From positions 62,001 to 126,000 of the forward strand of contig CANHGS010000005.1 of assembly GCA_947460595.1 (NCBI GenBank): 64,000 bases of DNA. The letters run 5' to 3'. The position numbers and the translations under genes were made by a program. The notes under the pieces are model-generated. The model was not told the origin of the DNA, did no database searches, and saw only the letters and a program-made list of their open reading frames with translations. Shown here in pieces: positions 26,004 to 34,645 of this stretch. The DNA is from Bacteroidota bacterium. Lineage in GTDB: Bacteria > Bacteroidota > Bacteroidia > Chitinophagales > Chitinophagaceae. Numbering within the stretch: position 1 is the stretch's first letter; each line of letters opens with the position of its first letter.

Positions 26004-27293
26004 TTATTTCTGGAATTTCAATAATAGGTTTGGTTGAATACCATGTTGGTAGTTTGAGGTATTAAAAATGGCAACACCAAATGGTTGATCTGACAGATTA
26101 CTAAAATCAATATCTTGTTTCAATACATCACCAGTTTTTAACGCGCGTTTAAATTCTAATATCCATCCGGTACCTGTGTATTTTCCTGTTGCAGCAATAT
26201 CAGATCTACCACCAGAAAGTGGAGCAGCAATAAAAGAAGGGATGCATTTGGTTCCAATGGTTGTTCCAGTTCCAGTATTATCTAGGTATTCTGCTGCACC
26301 ATTGGGGTCTAAAGTTCCACCAACATAGGTTAATACACCTGTACTACTAACACCAGTAACTTTTAAAGCCTTTCCACCAGCAAGGGTATCAGTAGCCAAA
26401 TAGTACAATTGACCAGTTGCATTAGGTACCACCCATTTTGGTACGTTTACAGAAGCACCAGTGCCGTCTAATTTTAAACTCTGTGAGTTGTTAAAAGCAC
26501 CATTGTTTGCATTGGTATTGGTATTGACATAACTAGTTGTAAAAGGTGTTGGAGGAATTAGGTCATCAGCATGACGTCCATTACCAGAACCACCTACAGT
26601 ATCTGTTACAGAAGGACCACCAGCCCAATCTTGATACTGATCATCAAACTGATTGGTCACTAAATCTTTGTTTAAATGGCACCACCACATGTCAATTTTT
26701 TCATTGGCACCATTGGTATAGTGGTTGCCACTTTTGTTGGGCACCATTACACCTGCAAAGTTCCTATAGGGGTTAAAAATATGACAACTGGCATAGCAGG
26801 TTTGGGTAATAAATTTGGGAGTGGAGTTATCAATATTCCAAAGCATAGCAAATTGGTCCTGCCCCATTCCATCTTTAACCAAGTTTCCGTTTACATCAAA
26901 GCTTCTGGCATTTCCTCTTTGTGCCCATAATTTGGTAGTTGGGTTAAAATACCAAGGTTGAACCTGATAATTACTTGGATCATTCCATTCAGCCAAGAAG
27001 TAGATGTATTTATCATCATACATGGAACGGATGGTAGCAGGATATTGGGTTCCTTGATAACCAGCAAAAAGACCGTTTCCTGGATCTGGAACGGTAGGCA
27101 ACACATTTAGTTTGGTAGCGTTGTCCCAAATAGGATCAACTACTCCATCTAATGTTGGCGCTGTGCCTGTTTTATAAGATAGTAATTCATTTGTGCTCAA
27201 ATTAGCAGGAGCCACAACCTGTGCATTTTTAGTGCAGTAAACAAAGAGCACTGCAAATGCTACAAATAGAAAAATTGTGAGTGAGGTTTTCAT
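26004..27293 (-). CDS. EB_dh-type (ethylbenzene dehydrogenase gamma-like) heme lipoprotein
   Basis: The 429-aa product has a lipobox (LFVYCTKN). It contains the DOMON-like fold of the ethylbenzene dehydrogenase gamma family: it begins GTAPTLDGVVDPIWDNATKL, continues DDKYIYFLAEWNDPS and ends GWILEFKRAL. In this family a beta-sandwich binds heme b and passes electrons. An extra CYASCH motif (CX3CH) near 165 could hold a c-type heme. It is the first gene of the operon. The leader between 27294 and 27390 carries two strong inverted repeats. Confidence 0.75.
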   Translation of the reverse strand: MKTSLTIFLFVAFAVLFVYCTKNAQVVAPANLSTNELLSYKTGTAPTLDGVVDPIWDNATKLNVLPTVPDPGNGLFAGYQGTQYPATIRSMYDDKYIYFLAEWNDPSNYQVQPWYFNPTTKLWAQRGNARSFDVNGNLVKDGMGQDQFAMLWNIDNSTPKFITQTCYASCHIFNPYRNFAGVMVPNKSGNHYTNGANEKIDMWWCHLNKDLVTNQFDDQYQDWAGGPSVTDTVGGSGNGRHADDLIPPTPFTTSYVNTNTNANNGAFNNSQSLKLDGTGASVNVPKWVVPNATGQLYYLATDTLAGGKALKVTGVSSTGVLTYVGGTLDPNGAAEYLDNTGTGTTIGTKCIPSFIAAPLSGGRSDIAATGKYTGTGWILEFKRALKTGDVLKQDIDFSNLSDQPFGVAIFNTSNYQHGIQPNLLLKFQK

Positions 27294-27300
27294 ACAACGC

Positions 27301-27348
27301 TATTTAAAGTTTGAATATTAACTGTGGTAAATGTTCAAACTTTAAATA
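27301..27348. promoter_or_regulatory. 15-bp inverted repeat in respiratory-operon leader
   Basis: Arms TATTTAAAGTTTGAA (27301-27315) and TTCAAACTTTAAATA (27334-27348) are perfect complements across an 18-nt spacer. The repeat ends 8 bp before the ATG of the first gene, so in RNA it would form a stem-loop over the translation start. As DNA it could bind a dimeric regulator. Confidence 0.6.
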
Positions 27349-27372
27349 CTTATATAATATGATTAATGTTAT

Positions 27373-27390
27373 TTATTGTCATGACAATAA
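27373..27390. promoter_or_regulatory. 18-bp palindrome, candidate operator
   Basis: TTATTGTCATGACAATAA is a perfect palindrome, 80 bp upstream of the EB_dh gene and 225 bp upstream of the divergent NRPS-like gene. Shape and position suit a CRP/FNR-type or other dimeric regulator. The rest of the 27294-27614 gap shows only AT-rich DNA. Confidence 0.55.
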
Positions 27391-27614
27391 TCATATAGTG
27401 TATTTAATTACCATACTATATACTGAAACTGTCTAAAATAGGAAGGCTTAAAATCTGTTGATTAGACATTAAATGTTGATTAAGGACTGCTTGAATTTTC
27501 CTTTGATGTTTTAAATGAACAATAACTATCAATTATTCGTCAATTCTAATAATATAATTTTTTAATATCTATCTTCCGCAACATCTGGTTTTGTTTTCAT
27601 TAAGATTTTATTGC

Positions 27615-30230
27615 ATGAATTTGAGAAACTTTGATCAAACGCCAATTCATCAATTAATTGCTAATCAAGCAATATTGAATCCAACTAAAGCCGCTATCAA
27701 ATACAACGGAAAAACTATTAACTATGCCCAATTAGTTAAAGCGTCCAATCAGTTTGCCAGTTTTATGGCTCAAAAATCAGTGAAGAGGAATGATATTGTT
27801 ATTGTGGCCATGGATCGTTCAATTGATATGGTGATTGCCATGATTGGTCTATTAAAATCTGGTATAACCTATCTACCTATTTTACCTGATTACCCAAAAG
27901 ATAGACTGAACTATATTTTAGAGAATAGCCATACTGGTCATATTTTTTCTTCCTATAAATTCAAGGATCAATATGGACAATACCCTGGAGCTATTTTTGT
28001 AGAAGAGTTCTTAGCGCAGAAAGAGAGCCTAGAAGAAATGTCTAATGATGGCATAGATCATTCTGATGATACAGCGTTTGCATTATATACTTCTGGTTCT
28101 ACCGGTTTGCCAAAAGGCGTTGAGATTGCTCAAAAAAGTTTCTTGAATCATCTATTGAGCATGCAATTGGTTCCAGGCATCACTAAGGATGATATTGTTT
28201 TAAATATAACCACCATTACATTTGATATTGCTCAATTAGAATTGTTTTTGCCTTTGATTAGTGGCGCGCAATTATTTATTACAGATATGGATGAGTCAAG
28301 AGATGGTAGGTTGTTATTGGAGACCATTGAGAAAGAGCAGATTACTATTGTACAAGCAACTCCTTTTAACTGGCAAATTTTAATTGAATCTGGTTGGCAG
28401 AAAAAAATGCGCTTTAAGGCACTTTGTGGCGGTGAAGCACTCAGTAAGGATTTAGCCGATAAACTCTGTACAAGAGTAAAAGAATTATGGAATGTATACG
28501 GGCCTACAGAAGCAACCATTTGGGCCACAGCAAAACAAATTCATGCAACGGATACTATCATCACCATTGGAACGCCCCTACATAATGTGGATGTTTATAT
28601 TTTAAATGAACAACTTCAAGAAATGCCGGTGGATGAAGTGGGTGAAATTTATATTTCTGGAATACAAGTTGGAAAGGGATATATCAATAGGCCCGAGTTA
28701 ACTGAAAAAGCATTTTTACATGACCCCATTTCTTTAGTGCCAGGAACTAGCATGTACAAGACGGGAGACCTTGGTAAAAAATTGGCTAATGGAGAGATTC
28801 AATGTCTGGGTAGGATAGACCACCAAATTAAGATTAGAGGAAATAGGGTAGAGACGGAGGAGATTGAATATCAAATTAAGCAATATAAGAAGGTCAAAAA
28901 TGCTATTGTGGTTGGTCACAAGGACCATCTAGACAATATGCGGTTGGTTGCTTATATAGAATTAGAACAGGCAATTTCTGTTACTGATGAATCCAGCCTG
29001 TTTAAGTCTATTAAAGCATCATTGGGTAATACACTTCCAGAATACATGATTCCAACTGATTACATGATTATTTTAGAAGTGCCGCTCATGTCTAATGGCA
29101 AAGTAAATAGAAAGGCCTTGCCAGCGCCAGTGCTTCAGGTAATTGACAGAGAAATTATTGCTGCTGAAACAGGGCTTGAGAATCTAATGTTAACCATTTG
29201 GTCTAGAAATTTAGGAATGGAGCAAATTAGCATGGAAGATAATTTCTTTGATCTTGGAGGAAATTCATTAATAGCCACTAAAATCATGTTACAAGTGGAA
29301 CAAGAAACGGGGAAACGCTTACCTAATGCAACACTTTTCCAATACCAATCTATTAGAGCACTTTGTAAAGTCATTGAAAATAATATTGCTGAAAGCCCTT
29401 ATAAGGTATTGGTTCCCATGAAACCAACGGGCACCAAAATGCCCATCTATATTGTACATGCCATTGGTTTGAACCTAATGTTTTTACGTAATGTGGTACA
29501 GTTAATGGAGGAGGATCAACCGGTATACGGTCTGCAAGCCCTAGGTTTGAATGGTTCGGATGAACCCTTAGACAATATGGAGGCAATTGCCAGTTGTTAT
29601 AATAAAGAAATTCTATTGCACAATCCCAAGGGGCCCTATGTGATAGCCGGCTATTCCTTTGGGGGATATATTGCCTGGGAAATGGTTAGGCAATTAAAAG
29701 CATTGGGTAAAGATGTACGCATGTTGGCCATGATGGATACCAATATTCAAGAACCATTATACCAACGCCCATTGGCAGAAAGAATTGCTAAAAAACTATT
29801 CCGTCAATGGAATAAACTGGTATTTAGATTGGGGACAATTTTTTCCTGCCCAGTAGATACTTGGGATTATTTGAAAACTATTTATACGCATAGGTATAAG
29901 CGATTAGTAGATAAGAATTATGATTCTGAAAATATGCCCGTTTTTATGATGCGGATTGCAGATAAAATGGAACATGCTTATTATCATTATCATTTTAAAC
30001 CGCAGCACGTAAAAATTGATCAATTTATCTCTGAGAAAAGAATGTTTTTTATTGATGACCCTACCACCATGGGATGGAAGCATTTAGCCATGGATGGAAT
30101 TGAACAGCATATTCTTCCGGGAGATCATAAAGACATGTTGTTTCCACCCAATGACCGTATTTTTGCTCAGACTTTGCAAAAGAAATTAGACCAACTAAAT
30201 CAGGAACTTGTCAACCAACAAGCAGAATAA
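27615..30230 (+). CDS. One-module NRPS-like enzyme: adenylation-carrier-thioesterase, glycine code
   Basis: The 871-aa protein (start 27615; another ATG lies at 27591) has an adenylation domain (about 10-500) with TSGSTGLPKG, YGPTEATIW, YKTGDLG and NGKVNRKALP. A carrier domain follows with FFDLGGNSL (Ser about 547), then an alpha/beta thioesterase with GYSFGG (about 678) and terminal His in LPGDHKDM. Reading the specificity pocket against GrsA gives DILQLGVIW, one residue from the recalled glycine code DILQLGLIW. There is no condensation domain, so it should load glycine and release or transfer it by the thioesterase. The next gene starts immediately after its stop, so it is coupled to a glycosyltransferase. 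No phosphopantetheinyl transferase is in the window. Confidence 0.87.
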   Translation: MNLRNFDQTPIHQLIANQAILNPTKAAIKYNGKTINYAQLVKASNQFASFMAQKSVKRNDIVIVAMDRSIDMVIAMIGLLKSGITYLPILPDYPKDRLNYILENSHTGHIFSSYKFKDQYGQYPGAIFVEEFLAQKESLEEMSNDGIDHSDDTAFALYTSGSTGLPKGVEIAQKSFLNHLLSMQLVPGITKDDIVLNITTITFDIAQLELFLPLISGAQLFITDMDESRDGRLLLETIEKEQITIVQATPFNWQILIESGWQKKMRFKALCGGEALSKDLADKLCTRVKELWNVYGPTEATIWATAKQIHATDTIITIGTPLHNVDVYILNEQLQEMPVDEVGEIYISGIQVGKGYINRPELTEKAFLHDPISLVPGTSMYKTGDLGKKLANGEIQCLGRIDHQIKIRGNRVETEEIEYQIKQYKKVKNAIVVGHKDHLDNMRLVAYIELEQAISVTDESSLFKSIKASLGNTLPEYMIPTDYMIILEVPLMSNGKVNRKALPAPVLQVIDREIIAAETGLENLMLTIWSRNLGMEQISMEDNFFDLGGNSLIATKIMLQVEQETGKRLPNATLFQYQSIRALCKVIENNIAESPYKVLVPMKPTGTKMPIYIVHAIGLNLMFLRNVVQLMEEDQPVYGLQALGLNGSDEPLDNMEAIASCYNKEILLHNPKGPYVIAGYSFGGYIAWEMVRQLKALGKDVRMLAMMDTNIQEPLYQRPLAERIAKKLFRQWNKLVFRLGTIFSCPVDTWDYLKTIYTHRYKRLVDKNYDSENMPVFMMRIADKMEHAYYHYHFKPQHVKIDQFISEKRMFFIDDPTTMGWKHLAMDGIEQHILPGDHKDMLFPPNDRIFAQTLQKKLDQLNQELVNQQAE

Positions 30231-31070
30231 ATGCGAATAGCCCATTTGATATTGGCATACCATCAACCAGTTCAATTGGAACGCTTGGTTAAAAGATTAA
30301 TTACGGCAAATGCCGATATCTATATCCAGTTAGATGCAAAAGCCAATATGCCTGATTTTCAACACTTGGGTCAATTAAATAATGTAAGGTTTGTCAACAA
30401 CAGGGTGAATGTTATCTGGGGTTTGTATAGTATGGTAGAAGCTACCTTAGAGGGCTATAAACAAATCTTAGATGCTGGTCAGTCTTATACTCATATCAAT
30501 CTCTTGAGTGGGCAGGATTATCCATTGAAAGCGGCAACAACTATTGAAGATTTCTTTTTTGCTAATCAGGACAAGTCTTTCATGAAATTCAAACCCATAT
30601 TTGAAGAGTGGCCTGAATCCATTAGAAGAATCACCAAATATGAGTTGGGTGAGTATCAATTTCCACTACGCTACCAGCTGCAAGGAATTTTGAATAAAAT
30701 AATGCCTGATAGGAAAACTCCTGAAGGAATGAAGCCTTATGGGTTTTCTCAATGGATGACTATTACTGCGGATGCTGCGGCATATATTGTTAATTATTTG
30801 GATACTCATTTTTTAGCAAGGCTTTTTTTTAAAATGACTTTCTGCGTTGATGAATTAATCTTTCAAACTATTCTGCTAAATTCTCCTTTTAAAGATTCCA
30901 TTGTTAACGAACATTTGCGCGTCATCAAATTTATAAAAGGAACTTATAGACCAAGAACCTTATTAATTTCTGACGCTGAAATGCTGCTAAATTCTGAAAA
31001 GTTATTTGCTAGAAAGTTTGTAATGGAAGAAGATACTGCTATACTAGATTATTTAGATAGTCAGGTATAG
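30231..31070 (+). CDS. GT14-like (core-2/I-branching type) glycosyltransferase
   Basis: The 279-aa protein begins MRIAHLILAYHQPVQLERLV and contains YTHINLLSGQDYPLK and FSQWMTITADAAAYIV, which match the Branch domain (PF02485) of beta-1,6-N-acetylglucosaminyltransferase-like enzymes. Bacterial members are putative GT14 transferases that add a sugar to a glycan or other acceptor. It has no signal peptide. Its ATG directly follows the stop of the NRPS-like gene, so the two products probably work on one molecule. Acceptor and donor are unknown. Confidence 0.78.
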   Translation: MRIAHLILAYHQPVQLERLVKRLITANADIYIQLDAKANMPDFQHLGQLNNVRFVNNRVNVIWGLYSMVEATLEGYKQILDAGQSYTHINLLSGQDYPLKAATTIEDFFFANQDKSFMKFKPIFEEWPESIRRITKYELGEYQFPLRYQLQGILNKIMPDRKTPEGMKPYGFSQWMTITADAAAYIVNYLDTHFLARLFFKMTFCVDELIFQTILLNSPFKDSIVNEHLRVIKFIKGTYRPRTLLISDAEMLLNSEKLFARKFVMEEDTAILDYLDSQV

Positions 31071-31094
31071 AAAATGTCTAAACCAAGTAAAATT

Positions 31095-31127
31095 GGTAAC
31101 ATTCTGGTAAAATTCTGGTAACATTCT
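31095..31127 (+). repeat. Three tandem 11-bp repeats
   Basis: Three head-to-tail copies of GGTAA(C/A)ATTCT occupy the spacer between the GT14 gene and the phosphatase gene. The period is one helical turn, so all copies face the same side of DNA. They could be regulator sites for the three genes downstream or simple replication slippage. Confidence 0.55.
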
Positions 31128-31273
31128 ATTGATATAGCTGTTTTATTTTGCAGTTTCTCTGAACCGCGCAACATGAAAAAGCTAACTTATTTTCTTCTGC
31201 AAATTTTGGTGGATGCTTGTATTCCGTTTTTATTAAGTGGATATCAGGGCAACAAATTCCATAAAATCCATTA

Positions 31274-32131
31274 ATGGAGCAGAAAAGAAAGAAACTTGAT
31301 ATACTTGTCTTATCAGACATTCATCTTGGCACTTATGGCTGCCATGCAAAAGAACTACTCTATTATTTAAAGTCAGTGAAACCTAAAACCGTTATTTTAA
31401 ACGGGGACATTGTTGACATTTGGCAGTTTAGCAAAAGGTATTGGCCTAAGTCTCATATGAAAGTGGTGAAGCACCTGATGCATTGGATGAGTAAGGGGGT
31501 AAAGATTTATTACATACCTGGTAATCATGATGAGATGCTAAGGAGATTTACAGGTTGGCAGTTGGGAAGCTTAAAAATTGTAAATAAAGTAGTACTTGAT
31601 TTGCCCAACGATGGTAAAGCTTGGTTTTTTCACGGAGACGTATTTGATGTAACCATGCAACATAGCAAATGGTTGGCAAAAATGGGTGCTGTTGGTTATG
31701 ATACATTGATTTTAATTAACAGATTAGTGAATTTTATTTCAGAAAATATTTTTGGCAAGGGAAAAATTTCATTGTCTAAAAAGATTAAAAACAGTGTTAA
31801 GTCTGCCGTAAAATTTATCAATAGTTTTGAAGAAACTGCTGCAGAAATTGGTATTAGCAATCAATATAAATATGTGGTTTGTGGACATATTCACCAACCG
31901 GAAATGAGAAGCATTCAAAATCAAGAAGCTGAAATTATGTATCTCAATAGTGGTGATTGGATTGAAAATCTTACCTCACTGGAATATGTTAATGGAGAAT
32001 GGGCCATTTATAAATTTAACCATGAGCAATGGAAAAAGGAAACACAAAAAGAGGACCAGGAGGAGGAAGAGCCAGACAATCAGCAGTTATTTGATAGTTT
32101 GTTAGAAGAATTCAATTTAATGAAACAGTAA
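31274..32131 (+). CDS. LpxH-like UDP-2,3-diacylglucosamine diphosphatase family phosphoesterase
   Basis: The 285-aa calcineurin-type metallophosphoesterase has all metal motifs: LSDIHLG (13-19), NGDIVD, PGNHDE, FHGDVFD and CGHIHQPE. LpxH-family enzymes cleave UDP-diacylglucosamine in lipid A synthesis; Bacteroidota often carry such a homologue beside a glycosyltransferase, as here. A basic stretch (about 165-185) may touch the membrane, and the C-terminus is acidic (KEDQEEEEPDN). The stop overlaps the next ATG by one base, so the two are coupled. Whether it is the main lipid A enzyme or a pathway-specific one cannot be told. Confidence 0.78.
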   Translation: MEQKRKKLDILVLSDIHLGTYGCHAKELLYYLKSVKPKTVILNGDIVDIWQFSKRYWPKSHMKVVKHLMHWMSKGVKIYYIPGNHDEMLRRFTGWQLGSLKIVNKVVLDLPNDGKAWFFHGDVFDVTMQHSKWLAKMGAVGYDTLILINRLVNFISENIFGKGKISLSKKIKNSVKSAVKFINSFEETAAEIGISNQYKYVVCGHIHQPEMRSIQNQEAEIMYLNSGDWIENLTSLEYVNGEWAIYKFNHEQWKKETQKEDQEEEEPDNQQLFDSLLEEFNLMKQ

Positions 32132-33219
32132 TGAAAATCTTATATGCTATTCAGGGTACTGGAAATGGTCACATAAGTAGAGCAAGAGATGTAATTCCAT
32201 TTCTACTAGAAAGAGGAGAAGTAGATCTCTTAATTAGTGGAATACAGTCTGATGTTGACTTGCCTTATGAGATTAAATACAAATTCAAAGGCTTGAGTTT
32301 CATATTCGGTAAAAAAGGTGGTATTGATTTGTTAGATACTTATAGGAAAAGCAATCTCAAAAGGCTATACCAAGAAATTCAATCCCTGCCTGTTGAGGAC
32401 TATGATTTAGTAATTAGTGATTTTGAACCTGTTAGTTCCTGGGCATGTAAATTAAAACACAAAACATGTATTGGATTAAGTCATCAAGCAGCAGTGATAA
32501 ATAAGAAATCACCAAAGCCTAAAAAAATGGATTTGGTAGGTAAGGCAGTACTAAATAATTATGCACCGGTAGATGTATTCTATGGCTTTCATTTTAAGCA
32601 ATACGACAATCAAATTTTTACTCCGGTAATCAGGTCACAAATTCGTAAAGCAAATGCTATTGATGCAGGACATTACACAGTATACCTTCCTGCTTACAGC
32701 GATGAAAGAATCTTGAAAGTATTATCGCAAATACCATCAGTGAAATGGCAAGTATTTAGTAAGCATACTAAGAAGGAATACAAGGTTAGAAATGTTAGTA
32801 TTCAACCAATTAATAATGAAAAATTTGTTGATAGTTTGGTTTCTAGCACTGGTATACTTTGTGGTGCTGGATTTGAAACCCCAGCTGAAGCTATATTCTT
32901 GAATAAGAAGTTAATGGTTATTCCAATGAAAGGTCAATATGAGCAACAATGTAATGCCGCTGCTCTAAAAGAAATGGGCGTACCTGTGATAAAATCACTA
33001 AAACAAAAACATATAGGATATATAGAACAGTGGGTAAGACTAGAAAAGAAATTAACAGTTAATTTTCCCGATACTACAGAACAAATGATCAATCAGCTAA
33101 TTAAAGAAAACTATCAAAAATCTATTTTAGCAGCTAAGGTGCCTGGTAAGGGAATCAATACATGGAAACAATTTAAGCATCGCATTTTTGGGAATATTCT
33201 TAAACAGATTACTGAGTAA
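32131..33219 (+). CDS. GT-B glycosyltransferase (UGT/MurG-like)
   Basis: The 362-aa protein starts MKILYAIQGTGNGHISRARD, with the glycine-rich first loop of GT-B enzymes. Its donor-site region is GAGFETPAEAIFLNKKLMVI followed by YEQQCNAAAL. The family is Glyco_trans_1_3 (PF13528), related to UDP-glycosyltransferases acting on lipids. It has no membrane helix but is probably membrane-peripheral. It overlaps the phosphatase gene by one base and is followed after 2 bp by the GH1 gene, so the three are read together. Confidence 0.8.
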   Translation: MKILYAIQGTGNGHISRARDVIPFLLERGEVDLLISGIQSDVDLPYEIKYKFKGLSFIFGKKGGIDLLDTYRKSNLKRLYQEIQSLPVEDYDLVISDFEPVSSWACKLKHKTCIGLSHQAAVINKKSPKPKKMDLVGKAVLNNYAPVDVFYGFHFKQYDNQIFTPVIRSQIRKANAIDAGHYTVYLPAYSDERILKVLSQIPSVKWQVFSKHTKKEYKVRNVSIQPINNEKFVDSLVSSTGILCGAGFETPAEAIFLNKKLMVIPMKGQYEQQCNAAALKEMGVPVIKSLKQKHIGYIEQWVRLEKKLTVNFPDTTEQMINQLIKENYQKSILAAKVPGKGINTWKQFKHRIFGNILKQITE

Positions 33220-33221
33220 AA

Positions 33222-34580
33222 ATGATGAACATTTCTGCAAAAGAATTTGGACCCGGATTCCATTGGGGTGTTTCTACAGCAGCCTATCAAATTGAAGGTG
33301 CTCATGATGAATATGGAAAGAGTGCTTCAATTTGGGATGAGTTTGTTCAAAAAAAGGGGAAGATTTTAAACAATCATACTGGTGACATTGCTTGTGATTT
33401 TTACCATAGGTATACCAATGATCTGACCTTAGTTAAAAGATTACATATTCCCAATTATCGGTTTTCTATTGCATGGTCAAGAATCCTCCCAATGGGTGTT
33501 GGCCATGTAAACCAAGCAGGTATTGATTATTATCATAGAGTAATAGATTTTTGTATAGAGCTGGGAATTGAACCATGGATTACATTATACCATTGGGATC
33601 TTCCTAATTGTTTACAACAGAAAGGAGGCTGGACTAATAGAGACATTATTCAATGGTTCAGTTTTTTTGTAGAAACCTGTGTAAAGCATTTTGGTTCAAA
33701 AGTGAAACATTGGATGGTTTTAAACGAGCCCATGGTTTTTACAGGGGCAGGTTATTTTTTAGGAGTGCATGCGCCAGGTAACCGAGGGATAAATAATTTT
33801 TTGGCTGCCGCCCATCATGCTGCTCTTTGCCAGAGTGTAGGTGCAGGTATTATTAAATCAATGCAGTCTAATTTAAAAGTAGGAACTACCTTTTCCTATT
33901 CACATATTGAACCTTTTAATGTTAATAGCTATAAAGATCACAAAGCTGCAATTAAAGTGGACGCCTTATTAAACAGGTTATTTCTTGAGCCCTTATTGGG
34001 ATTGGGTTATCCTACTCAAGAGCTTACACTACTCAATAGAATAGAAAAATTCATGCATCAGAATGATGAAAAAGATTTGGCATTTCAAATGGATTTTATT
34101 GGCTTGCAAAATTATACCAGAGAAATAGTAACGCATTCCTATTTCATTCCTTTTTTAAAAGCAAAAATTGTAAAAGCAAACAAAAGAGCTGTTCCCACTA
34201 CCTTGATGAATTGGGAAGTATATCCCCCATGTATCTTAATGGCGCTAAAGCGATATGGTTCTTACCCTCAAATCAAAGAAATTATTGTTACTGAAAATGG
34301 GGCAGCTTTTGAAGATAAGCTAATTGACCATCAAGTAAATGATTCTGAACGAACAGCGTATTTACAAAATCATATTGCTCTAGTTAGAATAGCCCAGCAA
34401 GAAGGTGTTCCTGTTAATGGATATTTTGTCTGGACACTGATGGACAATTTTGAATGGGCAGAAGGATTTCAACCGCGTTTTGGTTTGGTACATGTTGATT
34501 TTGAAACCCAAAAGAGAACCATCAAAATGTCTGGTGACTGGTATAAACAATTCCTATCTGTACTTTCAACAAATGATTGA
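33222..34580 (+). CDS. GH1 beta-glucosidase
   Basis: The 452-aa protein has the full GH1 plan: start GFHWGVSTAAYQIEGAHDEY, acid/base Glu in MVLNEPMVF (about 169), nucleophile in IIVTENGAAF (about 358) and GYFVWTLMDNFEWAEGF near the end. GH1 enzymes hydrolyse beta-glucosides or related glycosides with retention. There is no signal peptide, so it should act in the cytoplasm. Its place at the end of the glycosyltransferase cluster suggests turnover or trimming of the glycoside made there, though it could equally serve nutrition. Confidence 0.92.
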   Translation: MMNISAKEFGPGFHWGVSTAAYQIEGAHDEYGKSASIWDEFVQKKGKILNNHTGDIACDFYHRYTNDLTLVKRLHIPNYRFSIAWSRILPMGVGHVNQAGIDYYHRVIDFCIELGIEPWITLYHWDLPNCLQQKGGWTNRDIIQWFSFFVETCVKHFGSKVKHWMVLNEPMVFTGAGYFLGVHAPGNRGINNFLAAAHHAALCQSVGAGIIKSMQSNLKVGTTFSYSHIEPFNVNSYKDHKAAIKVDALLNRLFLEPLLGLGYPTQELTLLNRIEKFMHQNDEKDLAFQMDFIGLQNYTREIVTHSYFIPFLKAKIVKANKRAVPTTLMNWEVYPPCILMALKRYGSYPQIKEIIVTENGAAFEDKLIDHQVNDSERTAYLQNHIALVRIAQQEGVPVNGYFVWTLMDNFEWAEGFQPRFGLVHVDFETQKRTIKMSGDWYKQFLSVLSTND

Positions 34581-34645
34581 GGCCATTTCAACAAATACTT
34601 TGGAACAGTAAATCTTATTTTGTTTCCTGATAGTCATTGTATTGG

